A stretch of DNA of 64,000 bases from Corynebacterium freiburgense (GCF_030408815.1 NZ_CP047355.1:2852001-2916000), one strand, 5' to 3'. Positions 35,740-45,207 are shown, counted from the first letter of the stretch. Notes: generated by a model not told the origin, from the letters alone. Program-made: numbers and translations.

Positions 35740-37196
35740 GACGATCTGCTCCTTGTGGCAAAGGGACCAGCTGTAGGATCCGTATTGTTATGTGCTTGTG
35801 CAACATAATCAACACTACGGTTCCACAGCTGCCGAATCACAATAATGGTGAGCGTAAGTAGTAGTGCGCCGCGGATGACAATCACGGCGTCGAGAAGCTC
35901 ATGGTTAATGCCCTTGTCGTCAACGCCGAGCATATGCCACATTAAAAACGGCCACACAGCGGCTTCGGCGAGCATCCAACAGAGCACTAACTTCCAGCGC
36001 GGAACCGCAAGCACTACAAATGGCACGAGCCATAATGAGTATTGGGGGCTCCACACTTTATTGGTCATTAAAAATGCCACCAGAATCAATAAAATCAGTT
36101 CGGCTACACGTGGCTCCTTCGGACTTTTCAGCCCCACAAACAACACTAATACGCAGCAGAATACAAATGCCGCAAGGCTCACAGCATTAAGAATCGCGGA
36201 TTCACCTGGTGCATCAAACCCCTGCCAACCAGTAATTCGTGAAATTACCGCGTAAATCGTTGTACCTTCCCATCCGCGACGTTGGTTAAGCCGATAAAAC
36301 TCTGCCCAGCCAGCTGGAGCCAAGATAATAAGCGGCACATTAACCACCAGCCAGGAAATAGCCGTAGTGGCAAGCATCTTCAGCCACGGTAGAAGCGCTT
36401 TATTGCGCAGCGCGAGCGCAAAATACGCACCTAAGAGGAATATTGGCCACATTTTAAATGCACAACCTAGGCCAATCCAGATTCCTGCCTGCCAGACTTT
36501 TCCACGTTGAACTGCCAACATTGCAGCGAGTGCTAGAGCGATTGATGGAGTATCAAAATTTGTAAATGCGTGGACTGATACTAGGGGAGAGACCGCCATG
36601 AGCACTGTGTCCCAAGGGCGATTTCCTGCGAGTTTCCGCACCATAACGATGGAGAGTATCCAAAACGTTGTCAACCCCAGTGCAGTAATAAAAAAGTAGA
36701 GGCTTGCTTCAGGTAGCAGGTGCCCGGGGAACGCGGCATCGAAAATGGGGTAGATAGCGCGGGTTATTGAAGCATTAATCCATTGGAAAAGCCCTGCAAG
36801 AACAGGGTATTCCATAAAGCGCACGACGCCATCTTCAACCCATGAATAAAAATACGGTACACCGCCTTGGTCTAACCCCTCTGCACCATAAAGGGGAATA
36901 ATGTCGGTGTAGCACGCAGAAAGATATTGTCGACGCCCCGACCAGTCTAACTGCACACCCCACTCAACGCGCTGCCCTATTGTGCAATTAGCTTTAGTAA
37001 AAAACCCAGTTCCCAGGAACAATAAGCCCGCAAGAATAAGCGTGCGCTGCGGCGTCAAAAACTTTGCACGACCAATTGCTGAATAGCGCCCCATAGGGCC
37101 ACCCAGAAATTCCGTAAACCCTTGGGCCGCTGGCTCAGTTCGTGCTGGCTGAACGCGCTGTTCGTCGCGATCAAGTATGGAGGCGGGGGGTTTCAT
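35736..37196 (-). CDS. GT87-type polyprenol-phosphate glycosyltransferase
   Basis: About 486 aa with roughly ten to twelve membrane helices. The first extracytoplasmic loop contains YTDIIPLYGAEGLDQGGVPY and later MEYPVLAGLFQW, the loop type seen in the DUF2029/GT87 mannosyltransferases of Actinobacteria (mycobacterial Rv0051 holds the same position next to ponA1). These enzymes use polyprenyl-phosphate sugars outside the membrane to build lipoglycans. Donor and acceptor here are not known. The start at 37196 has GGAG six bases upstream; the in-frame start at 37262 lacks this. Confidence 0.82.
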   Translation of the reverse strand: MKPPASILDRDEQRVQPARTEPAAQGFTEFLGGPMGRYSAIGRAKFLTPQRTLILAGLLFLGTGFFTKANCTIGQRVEWGVQLDWSGRRQYLSACYTDIIPLYGAEGLDQGGVPYFYSWVEDGVVRFMEYPVLAGLFQWINASITRAIYPIFDAAFPGHLLPEASLYFFITALGLTTFWILSIVMVRKLAGNRPWDTVLMAVSPLVSVHAFTNFDTPSIALALAAMLAVQRGKVWQAGIWIGLGCAFKMWPIFLLGAYFALALRNKALLPWLKMLATTAISWLVVNVPLIILAPAGWAEFYRLNQRRGWEGTTIYAVISRITGWQGFDAPGESAILNAVSLAAFVFCCVLVLFVGLKSPKEPRVAELILLILVAFLMTNKVWSPQYSLWLVPFVVLAVPRWKLVLCWMLAEAAVWPFLMWHMLGVDDKGINHELLDAVIVIRGALLLTLTIIVIRQLWNRSVDYVAQAHNNTDPTAGPFATRSRSS

Positions 37197-37325
37197 ACAA
37201 ACTCCGATTGCTGACTTTTGATTGAAAAAGCCAGGTGCTGTGGAGTGGAACAAACACAACACCTGGCGGAATATCGATAGACCTAGAGTCGTGAACGAGC
37301 GTGCTACAGTCGCACTCTCACAGCG

Positions 37326-39470
37326 CTAACGCTGTCCACCAAATATATTGGGCACCCGAATTCCAGGCGCTATTTCCACTGGCTCTGGAGCAGCTGGCGG
37401 CATTTCTGGCAACGGCGGAAGCTCTTGCTCGGGAACTAGTAGTTCACCTTCAGGCACAACTGTTGTAGGTACAACATCAGCACTAGTTGCCGGTGCCGTT
37501 TGCGTAGGAACTACTACCTGAGGGTTCGGGCTGTAGCCAAGGTCTCCCGATGGTGCTCCGAATGTTTCAAACGGCTCACCAGAAAGCGCAGTATCCATAG
37601 TGGCTTTCCAGATTTGTGCTGGCAACCCAGAACCATAAATTGACCCTCCCCAAGCATTGGTCAGCGGGGAATTATCTTCGGTTCCAACCCACACGGCCGT
37701 CGCTAATTGCGGAGTAGCACCAATCATCCAAGCATCTTTATTTTGGCCTGTGTCACCTAATTGGGTAGTACCAGTTTTTGCAGCCGATTGACGCCCGCCA
37801 GCAAGCGTATTTCCATTGGAATACGCCGCAATAGGCAACATTGCTGCCATAACATTATTGGCTACTGCAGCAGAGACGCGCCGCTCGCCTTCATCATCCT
37901 TGTGTTCGTATAACACCTCGCCACCCGCAGTCTCAACTTTCTGCACAAAGTGCTCTTTATGCCAAACACCTTCATTTGCAAGTGTTGACAATGCAATCGC
38001 TACATCGACTGGACGTGACTGGTACTGACCCAAAATAATGCCCTCATACGGGGATTCTCCATCTTCTGAAAGAGTTTTTGGGATTCCTGGCAAAGACTTC
38101 GCCATTCCCAACGCATGTGCCATGTCTGCAACATCTTGAGGGCCATTTTCCAAATCCTGTTGGAAACGAATAAAACTCGTATTGTGACTACGCTTCAGTG
38201 CTTCCTGAATCGCGCATGTTCCACAACCAACACCCTCAACATTCGTCACGGTCACGTTACCAGTTTGGACTGGAGCAGAACTGTAGAGTTTGGAAAGTGG
38301 AATGCCTTGCTGGAGTCCAGCCGCCAAACCAAAAACTTTAAAGGTGGAGCCTGTCTGAAGCGCCGCGTTAGCAAAATCCCAACCGGTTGCTTCTTCACCG
38401 CCATAATATGCTTTTACAGCCCCGGTATTTGGATCAATCGCTACCACAGCAGAACGCAATTTATCTGGTTGATTTTGCAAAATATTATGTACGGCGTCGA
38501 CCGCGCCTTCTTGGGCCGTGGGATCGATCGTGGTAACCACGCGCAAACCACGTGTTTGCACATCATTTTCGGAAATACCTAATGCTGCTAGTTCGGCGAT
38601 TACTTGGTTTTTAATAAGACCATTGCTTCCCGCCGCTTCGGTATACGCGCTATTTTGAGCTGGATCGACTACCTCCGGAAACACCTGCTGATCGCGCTCT
38701 TGTTTAGAGATCGCACCAGTTTCCACCATGCCATCGAGCACATAATTCCATCGGGTTTCTGCTTCTCCGCGATTTGTCCAAGGATCCAATTGACTTGGAC
38801 GTTGAATAGCACCTGCAAGGAACGCAGCTTCAGATGGCGTAATTTCAGCAAGAGGCTTTCCATAATATGCCTGTGCAGCGGCTGAAACACCATATGAATT
38901 GCGCCCAAAGTAAATGGTATTTAAGTACGCAGCTAAAACTTCGTCTTTCGACCATTCATTGGCCATCTTTGACGAGTACACAAGTTCTTTAAACTTACGA
39001 GTCATTGTGCGGTCATTACCTACAACCGCATTTTTTACATACTGCTGTGTAATAGTTGAACCACCACCAGCAGTACTATCACCAGTAATCTGACCTAACA
39101 CTGCTCGGCCAAAACCAGAAATTGAGAAACCTGCATTGCTATAGAATTCACGGTCCTCTGCCGCAAGTACAGCGTCTCGCAAATGTTTTGGAATCTCGTC
39201 AAATTTCACTTGCTGACGGTTGCCCTCAGGAGGGACTACTCGCGCTAACTCAGTAGACCCATCAGCCGCATAGATATACGAAATCTGCTTGTTTACTAGC
39301 TCATCCGGTTTCGGAACCGTAGCGGTCAAATACGCAACCATAAAGGCAACGATAGGACCGACGATCGCTAATAATGTAACTACTAAAAACGAGCCACCAA
39401 TAATCCGTCCAGCTTTGGATTTTTTGGCTTTAGTCCTCGTCCTTTTCCTTTGTTCTTTTTGCTCATTCAC
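37326..39470 (-). CDS. ponA: Class A penicillin-binding protein (PBP1)
   Basis: A 714-aa bifunctional peptidoglycan synthase. A basic cytoplasmic start precedes one membrane helix (about residues 22-50). The GT51 glycosyltransferase domain has the catalytic EDREFY (Glu105) and GGSTITQQ (about 136-143). The transpeptidase domain has STFK (Ser375 nucleophile), SHN (428-430) and KTGT (about residue 567). The last 60 residues are Pro/Glu-rich and disordered, outside the cell. All catalytic motifs are present, so it should both polymerise glycan and crosslink. It lies between DUF5318 and GT87 genes as in mycobacteria. Confidence 0.96.
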   Translation of the reverse strand: MNEQKEQRKRTRTKAKKSKAGRIIGGSFLVVTLLAIVGPIVAFMVAYLTATVPKPDELVNKQISYIYAADGSTELARVVPPEGNRQQVKFDEIPKHLRDAVLAAEDREFYSNAGFSISGFGRAVLGQITGDSTAGGGSTITQQYVKNAVVGNDRTMTRKFKELVYSSKMANEWSKDEVLAAYLNTIYFGRNSYGVSAAAQAYYGKPLAEITPSEAAFLAGAIQRPSQLDPWTNRGEAETRWNYVLDGMVETGAISKQERDQQVFPEVVDPAQNSAYTEAAGSNGLIKNQVIAELAALGISENDVQTRGLRVVTTIDPTAQEGAVDAVHNILQNQPDKLRSAVVAIDPNTGAVKAYYGGEEATGWDFANAALQTGSTFKVFGLAAGLQQGIPLSKLYSSAPVQTGNVTVTNVEGVGCGTCAIQEALKRSHNTSFIRFQQDLENGPQDVADMAHALGMAKSLPGIPKTLSEDGESPYEGIILGQYQSRPVDVAIALSTLANEGVWHKEHFVQKVETAGGEVLYEHKDDEGERRVSAAVANNVMAAMLPIAAYSNGNTLAGGRQSAAKTGTTQLGDTGQNKDAWMIGATPQLATAVWVGTEDNSPLTNAWGGSIYGSGLPAQIWKATMDTALSGEPFETFGAPSGDLGYSPNPQVVVPTQTAPATSADVVPTTVVPEGELLVPEQELPPLPEMPPAAPEPVEIAPGIRVPNIFGGQR

Positions 39471-39534
39471 CTAGGGTTCCACTCCATTTTGATATTCGCC
39501 TCCCACCCAATACTAAGGGTGATAATGGCTGTTT

Positions 39535-39897
39535 TTACGCCACTGTTGCGGTGTTTGCCATTAGAAGGTGATTCCATCTACATGCAGGGCATACTTCCAC
39601 TGTATGTACGGTGACATTATGCCCAGATTCTGCAAACGCTGCGATTTCCTCTTCATTACGAGCAGTATTTGAAGCTCTCCCTAATGTGTCGCCAAAAATC
39701 CACAACACTGTGCGGAGTTCTTCACTTTCACATATTGGGCAGCTTCGTCCAGCAGGACGACCATGAAAGCGGGCTGCTGTAACTAAAAGGAAACTAGCAT
39801 CGCATACAGCATCCTTCGCTACCGCACCAGAACGCCATTGTTCCAGAAGGCGATGACGCGCCCACCGGTGACTGACTTCGTTACGATATACGACCAC
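39535..39897 (-). CDS. DUF5318 family protein
   Basis: A 120-aa cytoplasmic protein with two Cys pairs, CPICESEE near residue 53 and CPACRWN near residue 103, that look like a zinc ribbon. WRSGAVAKDAVCDASFLLVTAARFHG is split across the first half. It matches the conserved actinobacterial protein encoded before ponA (mycobacterial Rv0049 position). Function unknown; linkage to the PBP gene is conserved, which hints at envelope or division control. Confidence 0.8.
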   Translation of the reverse strand: MVVYRNEVSHRWARHRLLEQWRSGAVAKDAVCDASFLLVTAARFHGRPAGRSCPICESEELRTVLWIFGDTLGRASNTARNEEEIAAFAESGHNVTVHTVEVCPACRWNHLLMANTATVA

Positions 39898-39976
39898 CCA
39901 GCTAGTCTAACGCCCAATGCAAGTATTACTACTGATTTTTTTGGTTTCTCCACACCCCTTTGTGCCACAACGGTAC

Positions 39977-39995
39977 GGTTGTTTATATAGCAACC
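39977..39995. promoter_or_regulatory. Candidate MarR-type operator upstream of malR
   Basis: GGTTG-N9-CAACC forms a 19-bp imperfect palindrome with AT-rich centre, the size range of MarR-family sites. It lies about 190 bp before the malR ATG. Another IR (GAACGT-N9-ACGTTC, 40008-40028) follows. Neither is proven. Confidence 0.35.
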
Positions 39996-40186
39996 GAGAA
40001 CATAGTGGAACGTTTATGCGACACGTTCGCTATTTTATTTGGGCGTTTATACCGCCAACTCAAAGTTTTTTTGGTTGAGCAAATTTGCCGCTTTGTAGCC
40101 AAGACCTCGACTTTTTTCAAAGGTATTCAAGAATTATACGTTGAGGTATTCCTAATTGTTGCGCGCTAAGGAGTACTATATAAGCC

Positions 40187-40660
40187 ATGTCGAATACTTC
40201 ACCTGAGGAAATTGCCGCTCTTATCCGCCCGTCACTTACTCAGTTGTATGTGACTTACTTCCGTCGCGCTAGCCAATCGGACCTCACAGGCCCACAGCTC
40301 ACAATCATGTCGCGCCTGGCCGAAAACGGCCCATCACGCATCAACGAGGTAGCACGCCGAGAAGGTATTCGAATGCCCACCGCCTCAAACGCGCTACACC
40401 AGCTCGAGCAGCGGGGGATGATCGAACGATTGCGTGATACAGCGGATCGCCGCGGAGTGCGAGTCAGACTTACCGCTCTAGGACGCACCGAACTAGAACG
40501 CGTCGGCTCCGAACGTACACGCTATTTAGCGGAGATGCTTAGCACTTTGGAACCTGATGAACTTGAGGCTGTAAAAAACATCGCTCCGCTTATTAAGCAA
40601 TTAGCACTCAATTATGCTGCTGCCTCCTCCGAGGATGAAGAAGAGGATTCAATGGAATAG
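40187..40660 (+). CDS. malR: MarR-family regulator, MalR-like
   Basis: A 157-aa winged-helix protein. The DNA-binding region is at about residues 35-100: LTGPQLTIMSRLAENGP, recognition helix RMPTASNALHQLEQRGMI, then the wing RLRDTADRRGVRVRLT. The acidic tail EDEEEDS is unusual. Sequence type and the adjoining universal stress protein gene match Corynebacterium glutamicum MalR, which regulates malic enzyme and envelope-stress genes. AAGGAG lies 13 bases before the ATG, somewhat far. The usp gene starts 25 bp downstream and is probably cotranscribed. The symbol is by similarity and context. Confidence 0.8.
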   Translation: MSNTSPEEIAALIRPSLTQLYVTYFRRASQSDLTGPQLTIMSRLAENGPSRINEVARREGIRMPTASNALHQLEQRGMIERLRDTADRRGVRVRLTALGRTELERVGSERTRYLAEMLSTLEPDELEAVKNIAPLIKQLALNYAAASSEDEEEDSME

Positions 40661-40685
40661 CTTCGCAGTATAGGTTCGAATATAT

Positions 40686-41648
40686 ATGCCCAAGAAACAC
40701 GCCTCTGGCGACCCTCCTTCAAAAGGCGAGGCGCTGGCGCCTTTGCGAATCCTGGTTGCATGGCGTAACGACGCCTCAGGCGCCGAGGCTTTGCAGTTTG
40801 CTGCATGGTTGGCACGAACAACACCAATATGCCTTCGAGCCGCAATGGTTTTTACTCGACCATGGCCCACTTCGTCTTTAAATAAGATGGGTAATAAATA
40901 TCAAAAGTGGTTAAAAAAGAAGTCTGCGGCCTGTGCTACTGCTATTAAAAAGGAACTACTTTCTGCCGATGTCCCCAAAGAATATTGGGATGAGGAATTC
41001 TCTATTTTTCTTGACGGGACCTCTGAAACAGCTTTGCTAACTCAAGCAGCTACTTCGTTTCAGGCCGACCTAGTAGTTCTTGGGTCTCATGCAGGAGCAC
41101 CCAAGGGTCGTTTTCGTGCAGGTTCCACAGCAGATGCAATGCTTCACTCTTCCCCATTACCGCTTGGGCTCACACCACGTTCCGTTAAACTTTCAAAACG
41201 CGGTGTTACCCGTATAACATGCGCTTTTGTTGATTTTGAAGATGCTTCTGAATTGATTCATAGTGCCGCAGATTTAGCATCCCATTGGCAAGTTCCACTG
41301 CGAATCGTCACCTTTGCTCCCGAAGAACTCAATGAAGGACTCGAACACAGCATTGATTTCGAGGCCGAGCTTTCTCATGAGTGGAGGGAACAGTCATTGG
41401 CATTTTTAGATCGTGCACACGATCTTGTCCTTTCCAAACATCCACAGCTTTCAGTAACAACCGAGATCGGATCGGGTAAAGGTTGGTCTGGCGCGATTGA
41501 CGCACTGAAATGGAAAAAGGGAGATTTGTTGTATATCGGATCAACCCCACTCGGGCCATTCGAACGAGTTTTTGTCGGCTCTACGACTAATGAAATATTA
41601 CGACACATTCGGGTTCCAATGCTGATTAAGCCTGCTGTTACTCACTAA
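40686..41648 (+). CDS. Universal stress protein, divergent two-domain type
   Basis: A 320-aa protein with two USP-like folds (about residues 20-165 and 175-318). The first keeps ADLVVLGSHAGAPKGRFRAGSTADAML, a variant of the G-2x-G-9x-G nucleotide signature. The second keeps GDLLYIGSTPLGPFERVFVGSTTNEIL, in which the first glycine pair is lost, so ATP binding by the second half is doubtful. It follows malR at 25 bp. Its role may be stress signalling linked to the MalR regulon. Confidence 0.8.
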   Translation: MPKKHASGDPPSKGEALAPLRILVAWRNDASGAEALQFAAWLARTTPICLRAAMVFTRPWPTSSLNKMGNKYQKWLKKKSAACATAIKKELLSADVPKEYWDEEFSIFLDGTSETALLTQAATSFQADLVVLGSHAGAPKGRFRAGSTADAMLHSSPLPLGLTPRSVKLSKRGVTRITCAFVDFEDASELIHSAADLASHWQVPLRIVTFAPEELNEGLEHSIDFEAELSHEWREQSLAFLDRAHDLVLSKHPQLSVTTEIGSGKGWSGAIDALKWKKGDLLYIGSTPLGPFERVFVGSTTNEILRHIRVPMLIKPAVTH

Positions 41649-41680
41649 ACCTCTCAGTGAACGCGTGTAGCCTCAGAACC

Positions 41681-42328
41681 ATGAAGACCGCGTTTATTAC
41701 AGGTGCCAGTGGTGGAGTTGGCTTAGAGGTAGCCTTTGAACTCCATCAAGCGGGTTGGCAAGTTATAGGTCAGTATCGCACCAAGCCAGGCGATGTTCCT
41801 GGTATCACGTGGTGGAAAGCCGATCTTTTAAAGCCTTACGAACTTCCCCCTATGTCAAAAGTCCATGCACTTGTGCATTGCGCAGGTATTGCAAATCTTG
41901 GCCGTGTGAGTGAAACAACCACCGAAGATTGGGAAGCAGCGATGAATATCAATCTATATGCACCAATTGCTTTGACCAATCAGCTGCTTCCAGCCCTGCG
42001 TGCAAGTAATGGACATGTAGTGTACCTAAACTCCGGAGCAGGCCTTCGCGCAAATCCGAATTGGGGTGCATACGCCGCAAGCAAGTTCGCTGCCAGAGCT
42101 TGGTGTGATGCATTGCGCGCAGAAGAACCAGAAATTCGGGTCACCAGTATCCATCCGGGAAGGATCGATACGCCAATGCAACAGCATATTGTGGAGCAGG
42201 AAGATGGGGTTTATGATCCCTCGCAGTATTTGCGGGCTTCGACTGTTGCCTGTGCTGTAGTAAATGTTCTTCATACACCAAATGATTGTGATCCAAATGA
42301 GGTTATACTCCGGCCTCGCAAGCATTAA
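41681..42328 (+). CDS. Short-chain dehydrogenase/reductase
   Basis: A 215-aa classical SDR from the ATG at 41681. The cofactor motif TGASGGVG is at residues 8-15, a HCAG (NNAG-type) motif follows, then the active-site Ser (YLNSGAG) and YAASK with catalytic Tyr and Lys. NAD(P)H-dependent oxidoreduction of an unknown small substrate is expected. The length is at the short end for SDRs (usually about 250). A start at 41657 adds eight residues and is less likely. It lies 32 bp after the usp gene and 9 bp before the next gene. Confidence 0.88.
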   Translation: MKTAFITGASGGVGLEVAFELHQAGWQVIGQYRTKPGDVPGITWWKADLLKPYELPPMSKVHALVHCAGIANLGRVSETTTEDWEAAMNINLYAPIALTNQLLPALRASNGHVVYLNSGAGLRANPNWGAYAASKFAARAWCDALRAEEPEIRVTSIHPGRIDTPMQQHIVEQEDGVYDPSQYLRASTVACAVVNVLHTPNDCDPNEVILRPRKH

Positions 42329-42337
42329 AGTCAAAGT

Positions 42338-42853
42338 ATGCACGACCCCCAGAAGCCAAATCATGAAGAACGATTCCCTTTCCACCCCGAGAACGATTTG
42401 CCTGGTTCCACGGAAATTTCTGAAGAATTGCGTCGTGCCATCGAACTGCCTACAGGAAAGGAACCATCTGAGCAGATCACCGATGACCCGTTAGAGCGTT
42501 TAGAACGAAACCAATCTTCCACTCGACAGGCTATCGCGTTTGCAATTGCTGTCCCAGTCGTCACATTTCTCACCGCGTTTATTATTGCGATTATTTCTCG
42601 TACCAGCGGTGGACCTTTATGTGATGCGGGCATTTCTGACTGGATTTGCAGCAGACAATACGAGATTCTCTTCCCAATTATCCCTGGGGTTATCGCTCTT
42701 AGTGGGACACTATTGGCCGCTTGGATTACGTATGTAAAGTGGCGTTCCTATGGCAGGTGGCGCCCTTGGTTGGCGATAATTTGGGTGTTGATGCCTTTTA
42801 CACTGGCTTGGATGACTGGCTTTGGCACTATGCTGATCATTGGCCAGCGTTAG
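42338..42853 (+). CDS. Conserved membrane protein, three helices (hypothetical)
   Basis: A 171-aa protein. The first 65 residues are charged and likely cytoplasmic; membrane helices follow at about 66-88, 108-130 and 140-165. A Cys pair (GGPLCDAGISDWICS) lies in the extracytoplasmic loop after helix 1 and may form a disulphide. I do not recognise a named family. It is the last gene of the malR-usp-SDR run and converges on the sialidase gene with a 27-bp gap. Confidence 0.65.
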   Translation: MHDPQKPNHEERFPFHPENDLPGSTEISEELRRAIELPTGKEPSEQITDDPLERLERNQSSTRQAIAFAIAVPVVTFLTAFIIAIISRTSGGPLCDAGISDWICSRQYEILFPIIPGVIALSGTLLAAWITYVKWRSYGRWRPWLAIIWVLMPFTLAWMTGFGTMLIIGQR

Positions 42854-42880
42854 CAAGCAAGTTCAAGGACGCAGAAAGTA

Positions 42881-43918
42881 TCACTTATCGGTCACAAAAC
42901 ACGCTTTGCGTAGTGAACCTTCTGATTCATAAACTACGTGTAATGCATTATCGAACCATAGTGCGTCGGAATATCCGAATGGTTGGCCAGTTCCTAGTTT
43001 TACTAATGTTTCCCAACCGTGGTCTGTCCGAAGGTCAATGCTTCCTCCCATTCGCCCTGCTTCCGCATACACCAATATGAGGCCTAGAGGTGTCTTCAAG
43101 AAACTCGCATTGCAGGCGGCTGCAGGTGGTGTTTCGTGCCATTGCACATCACTCCATGTAATTCCGCCGTTTGTGGATTCCGCATACCAGCGCCCTAAGG
43201 CACCGCTTTGAAATGCTGCCGTGGAACGTGCTGAAAGCATGAGCTTTTCATCCCAGAGTTCAATGCATGATTCGTCACAATCGTGTCCGCATGCTGCGCC
43301 AGGTTTCCAGGTTTCGCCCCGGTCTTCACTTCGCCACGTAATATGTTGTGTTTCGCCATTGGCAGCGCGGACTACAGCCGGTTGCAACCATAGGTCACCA
43401 GCTACTATTCCATGCCCACTAGTCGCAAATACCGCTGGGTATTCTGCGGATACATCACCGGTAATGGTTTGAAATTTCCATGTAGTGCCGAGATCATCTG
43501 AGATTCCAATTTCCACATGAAGAGTGTCTCGGTCGGTGTTGGATGTCCACGGAGTAGACCCAAAGAATCCAACATCCGCGCTACGTGCGTGGAAAAGCAC
43601 CAACCGCTCGCCGTCGGTCAAAAACGAGGGATCAGAAAAACCGCGCTGTGGTTCCGCCTTGCCTTGTCGTAGCAATTTTGGAGTGCCGTTTTTCACCAGG
43701 ATCAATGAGTTTGGATTTGGTAAATCAGCAGCCATGGCACCACCGATTGCTTCCCAGTCAGATTCAATAGGTGCTATTCGCGCATCACATGCGACCAGGA
43801 GTTCGCCACCAATCTGAGTAATCGCTGGTGCCCGCACTTCAATAACGCCATGGACTAGCGTATCGACGTCCCGGGGGCAAAGGAATTCAGAATCCTCAGC
43901 GAGATGCAATTCAGGCAT
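42881..43918 (-). CDS. Sialidase-family (BNR/Asp-box) protein
   Basis: A 345-aa beta-propeller protein. Three Asp-box motifs (S/T-x-D/N-x-G-x-T-W) are visible: SDDLGTTW, SEDRGETW and STNGGITW. An Arg-containing EVRAPAI near residue 30 stands where GH33 sialidases have the FRIP-type triad arginine, and SYRST-like ARSTAAF and YAEAGRMGG occur later. No signal peptide or sorting signal is seen, so it is cytoplasmic or non-classical. It may act on sialylated or other glycans; the catalytic residues are not certain. Its start overlaps the mhuD stop by eight bases, so the two are cotranslated. Confidence 0.75.
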   Translation of the reverse strand: MPELHLAEDSEFLCPRDVDTLVHGVIEVRAPAITQIGGELLVACDARIAPIESDWEAIGGAMAADLPNPNSLILVKNGTPKLLRQGKAEPQRGFSDPSFLTDGERLVLFHARSADVGFFGSTPWTSNTDRDTLHVEIGISDDLGTTWKFQTITGDVSAEYPAVFATSGHGIVAGDLWLQPAVVRAANGETQHITWRSEDRGETWKPGAACGHDCDESCIELWDEKLMLSARSTAAFQSGALGRWYAESTNGGITWSDVQWHETPPAAACNASFLKTPLGLILVYAEAGRMGGSIDLRTDHGWETLVKLGTGQPFGYSDALWFDNALHVVYESEGSLRKACFVTDK

Positions 43919-44240
43919 GCTCGGGCTTTGACCCCAAAACTACTTCGAACTCGAGAAGTTCAAAACTCTTTGCCACCGGTTTTCTACTGCCATCATGGGC
44001 AGCCGTATCATCCTTATTACCTTTGCGTTCATCGCTATCACGCCATGCCTGGTAAGAAGCTTCATCAGCCCACTGTGTCACTACAAAATAGCGAGTTTCG
44101 CCTTTTACAGGACGCAATAGTTGGAAGCCTTCAAAGCCTGGGGCATTATCTACCACGTGTTTGCGCGCCTCGAACCTTTTTTCAAGGTCTTCGCCATGGC
44201 CTTCAGGAATAGTAAGCGCATTAATCTTTACAATACTCAT
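43911..44240 (-). CDS. mhuD: MhuD-type heme oxygenase (ABM fold)
   Basis: A 109-aa protein from ATG 44240. SIVKINALTIP, NAPGFEGFQLLRPVKGE and RYFVVTQW closely follow Mycobacterium tuberculosis MhuD. Asn7 and Trp66 of MhuD are conserved at the same positions. The heme-ligand His (His75 in MhuD) corresponds to His82 here, after an insertion of seven residues (around DERKGNKDD). Heme cleavage without CO release is known for MhuD and inferred here. It lies between trhO and the sialidase gene in one operon and would free iron from heme. A longer in-frame start (44297) lies inside trhO and is unlikely. Confidence 0.85.
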   Translation of the reverse strand: MSIVKINALTIPEGHGEDLEKRFEARKHVVDNAPGFEGFQLLRPVKGETRYFVVTQWADEASYQAWRDSDERKGNKDDTAAHDGSRKPVAKSFELLEFEVVLGSKPEHA

Positions 44241-44262
44241 ATCAATAAGCCTACCCTTATTT

Positions 44263-45150
44263 CTATGCTTGGCAGGCTTCGCTGCCGCAATTCGCATCCT
44301 CTATCGAAGCCGCACAAGTCTCACACATAAGTACTTGTTTCCGGCAAGCGCCATTATCACAATTCACAAAAGTATTCGTGGGGGCATTGCACTGCACACA
44401 GTGGCCAAGCTGCGCGGCGTCGTCACCAAATTCCATATGCATTCGGCGATCAAACACATACAAGGAGCCCTCCCACAGGCCCTTATTGCCAAATTTCTCT
44501 CCGTAGCGCACAATGCCGCCATCGATTTGATATACCTCTTTAAAGCCGCGATTAATCATCAATGCGGATAGAATCTCACAGCGGATTCCTCCCGTACAGT
44601 ATGTAATCACTGGCTTATCTTTTAAGTGGTCGTACTTGCCGGACTCAATCTCTGGAATAAAATCATGCGTTGTGCGCACATCTGGCACAATTGCGCCCTT
44701 AAACTTGCCAATCTGGGCTTCCATAGCGTTTCGGCCATCAAAAAACACCACCTCATCACCACGTTCAGCTACCAGCTGATTTACCTCCGCGGGCTTTAAA
44801 TGTACTCCGCCACCAATTACTCCATCTTCATCAACTTTTAATTCCCCTGGAGCCCCAAAAGCAACGATCTCATCGCGAACTTTTACGGAGAGCTTTGAAA
44901 AATCCTCTGCACCCCCTTCAGACCACTTAAACTCTATTCCTTTGAAGTATTCTTTTGTTTTCCGAACATACCGCTTACAAGCAGTAATTTCCCCACCTAC
45001 TGTGCCATTAATACCATGCTCCGAAACCAGAATTCGGCCCTTTAATCCCAAAGATTCACACAGATCACGCTGCCATAGCATCACAGCAAACGGATCCGAA
45101 ATAGGTTGAAATTTGTAATAGAGGAGAATCTTGCTCTGGACCATAGTCAT
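44263..45150 (-). CDS. trhO: tRNA uridine(34) hydroxylase, rhodanese-like
   Basis: A 295-aa protein. Residues 1-100 form the N-terminal acylphosphatase-like domain ([14 protein letters not shown]), residues about 115-225 the rhodanese domain with catalytic CTGGIRCE (Cys185), and the C-terminus has Cys-rich metal-site candidates (CVQC, CETC). TrhO/YceA hydroxylates U34 of certain tRNAs using O2, a step to 5-methoxyuridine-type wobble modification. It starts a probable trhO-mhuD-sialidase operon; ATG at 45144 is an equally good start. A DtxR-like site sits in the 80-bp divergent gap. Confidence 0.92.
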   Translation of the reverse strand: MTMVQSKILLYYKFQPISDPFAVMLWQRDLCESLGLKGRILVSEHGINGTVGGEITACKRYVRKTKEYFKGIEFKWSEGGAEDFSKLSVKVRDEIVAFGAPGELKVDEDGVIGGGVHLKPAEVNQLVAERGDEVVFFDGRNAMEAQIGKFKGAIVPDVRTTHDFIPEIESGKYDHLKDKPVITYCTGGIRCEILSALMINRGFKEVYQIDGGIVRYGEKFGNKGLWEGSLYVFDRRMHMEFGDDAAQLGHCVQCNAPTNTFVNCDNGACRKQVLMCETCAASIEDANCGSEACQA

Positions 45151-45207
45151 AGTGTAGCCCCTTGTTTTTCTGTCTCTATCAGCGAGTGGATATCCCTTCC
45201 CCGCTAT

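Noticed and set aside
39960..40169. 69-aa plus-strand ORF upstream of malR
   Set aside because: No ribosome-binding site, atypical composition, and it covers the malR promoter region with its inverted repeats.
42881..43918. Secreted virulence sialidase (NanH)
   Set aside because: No signal peptide, no membrane anchor and no sorting motif; only an Asp-box propeller of sialidase type is supported.
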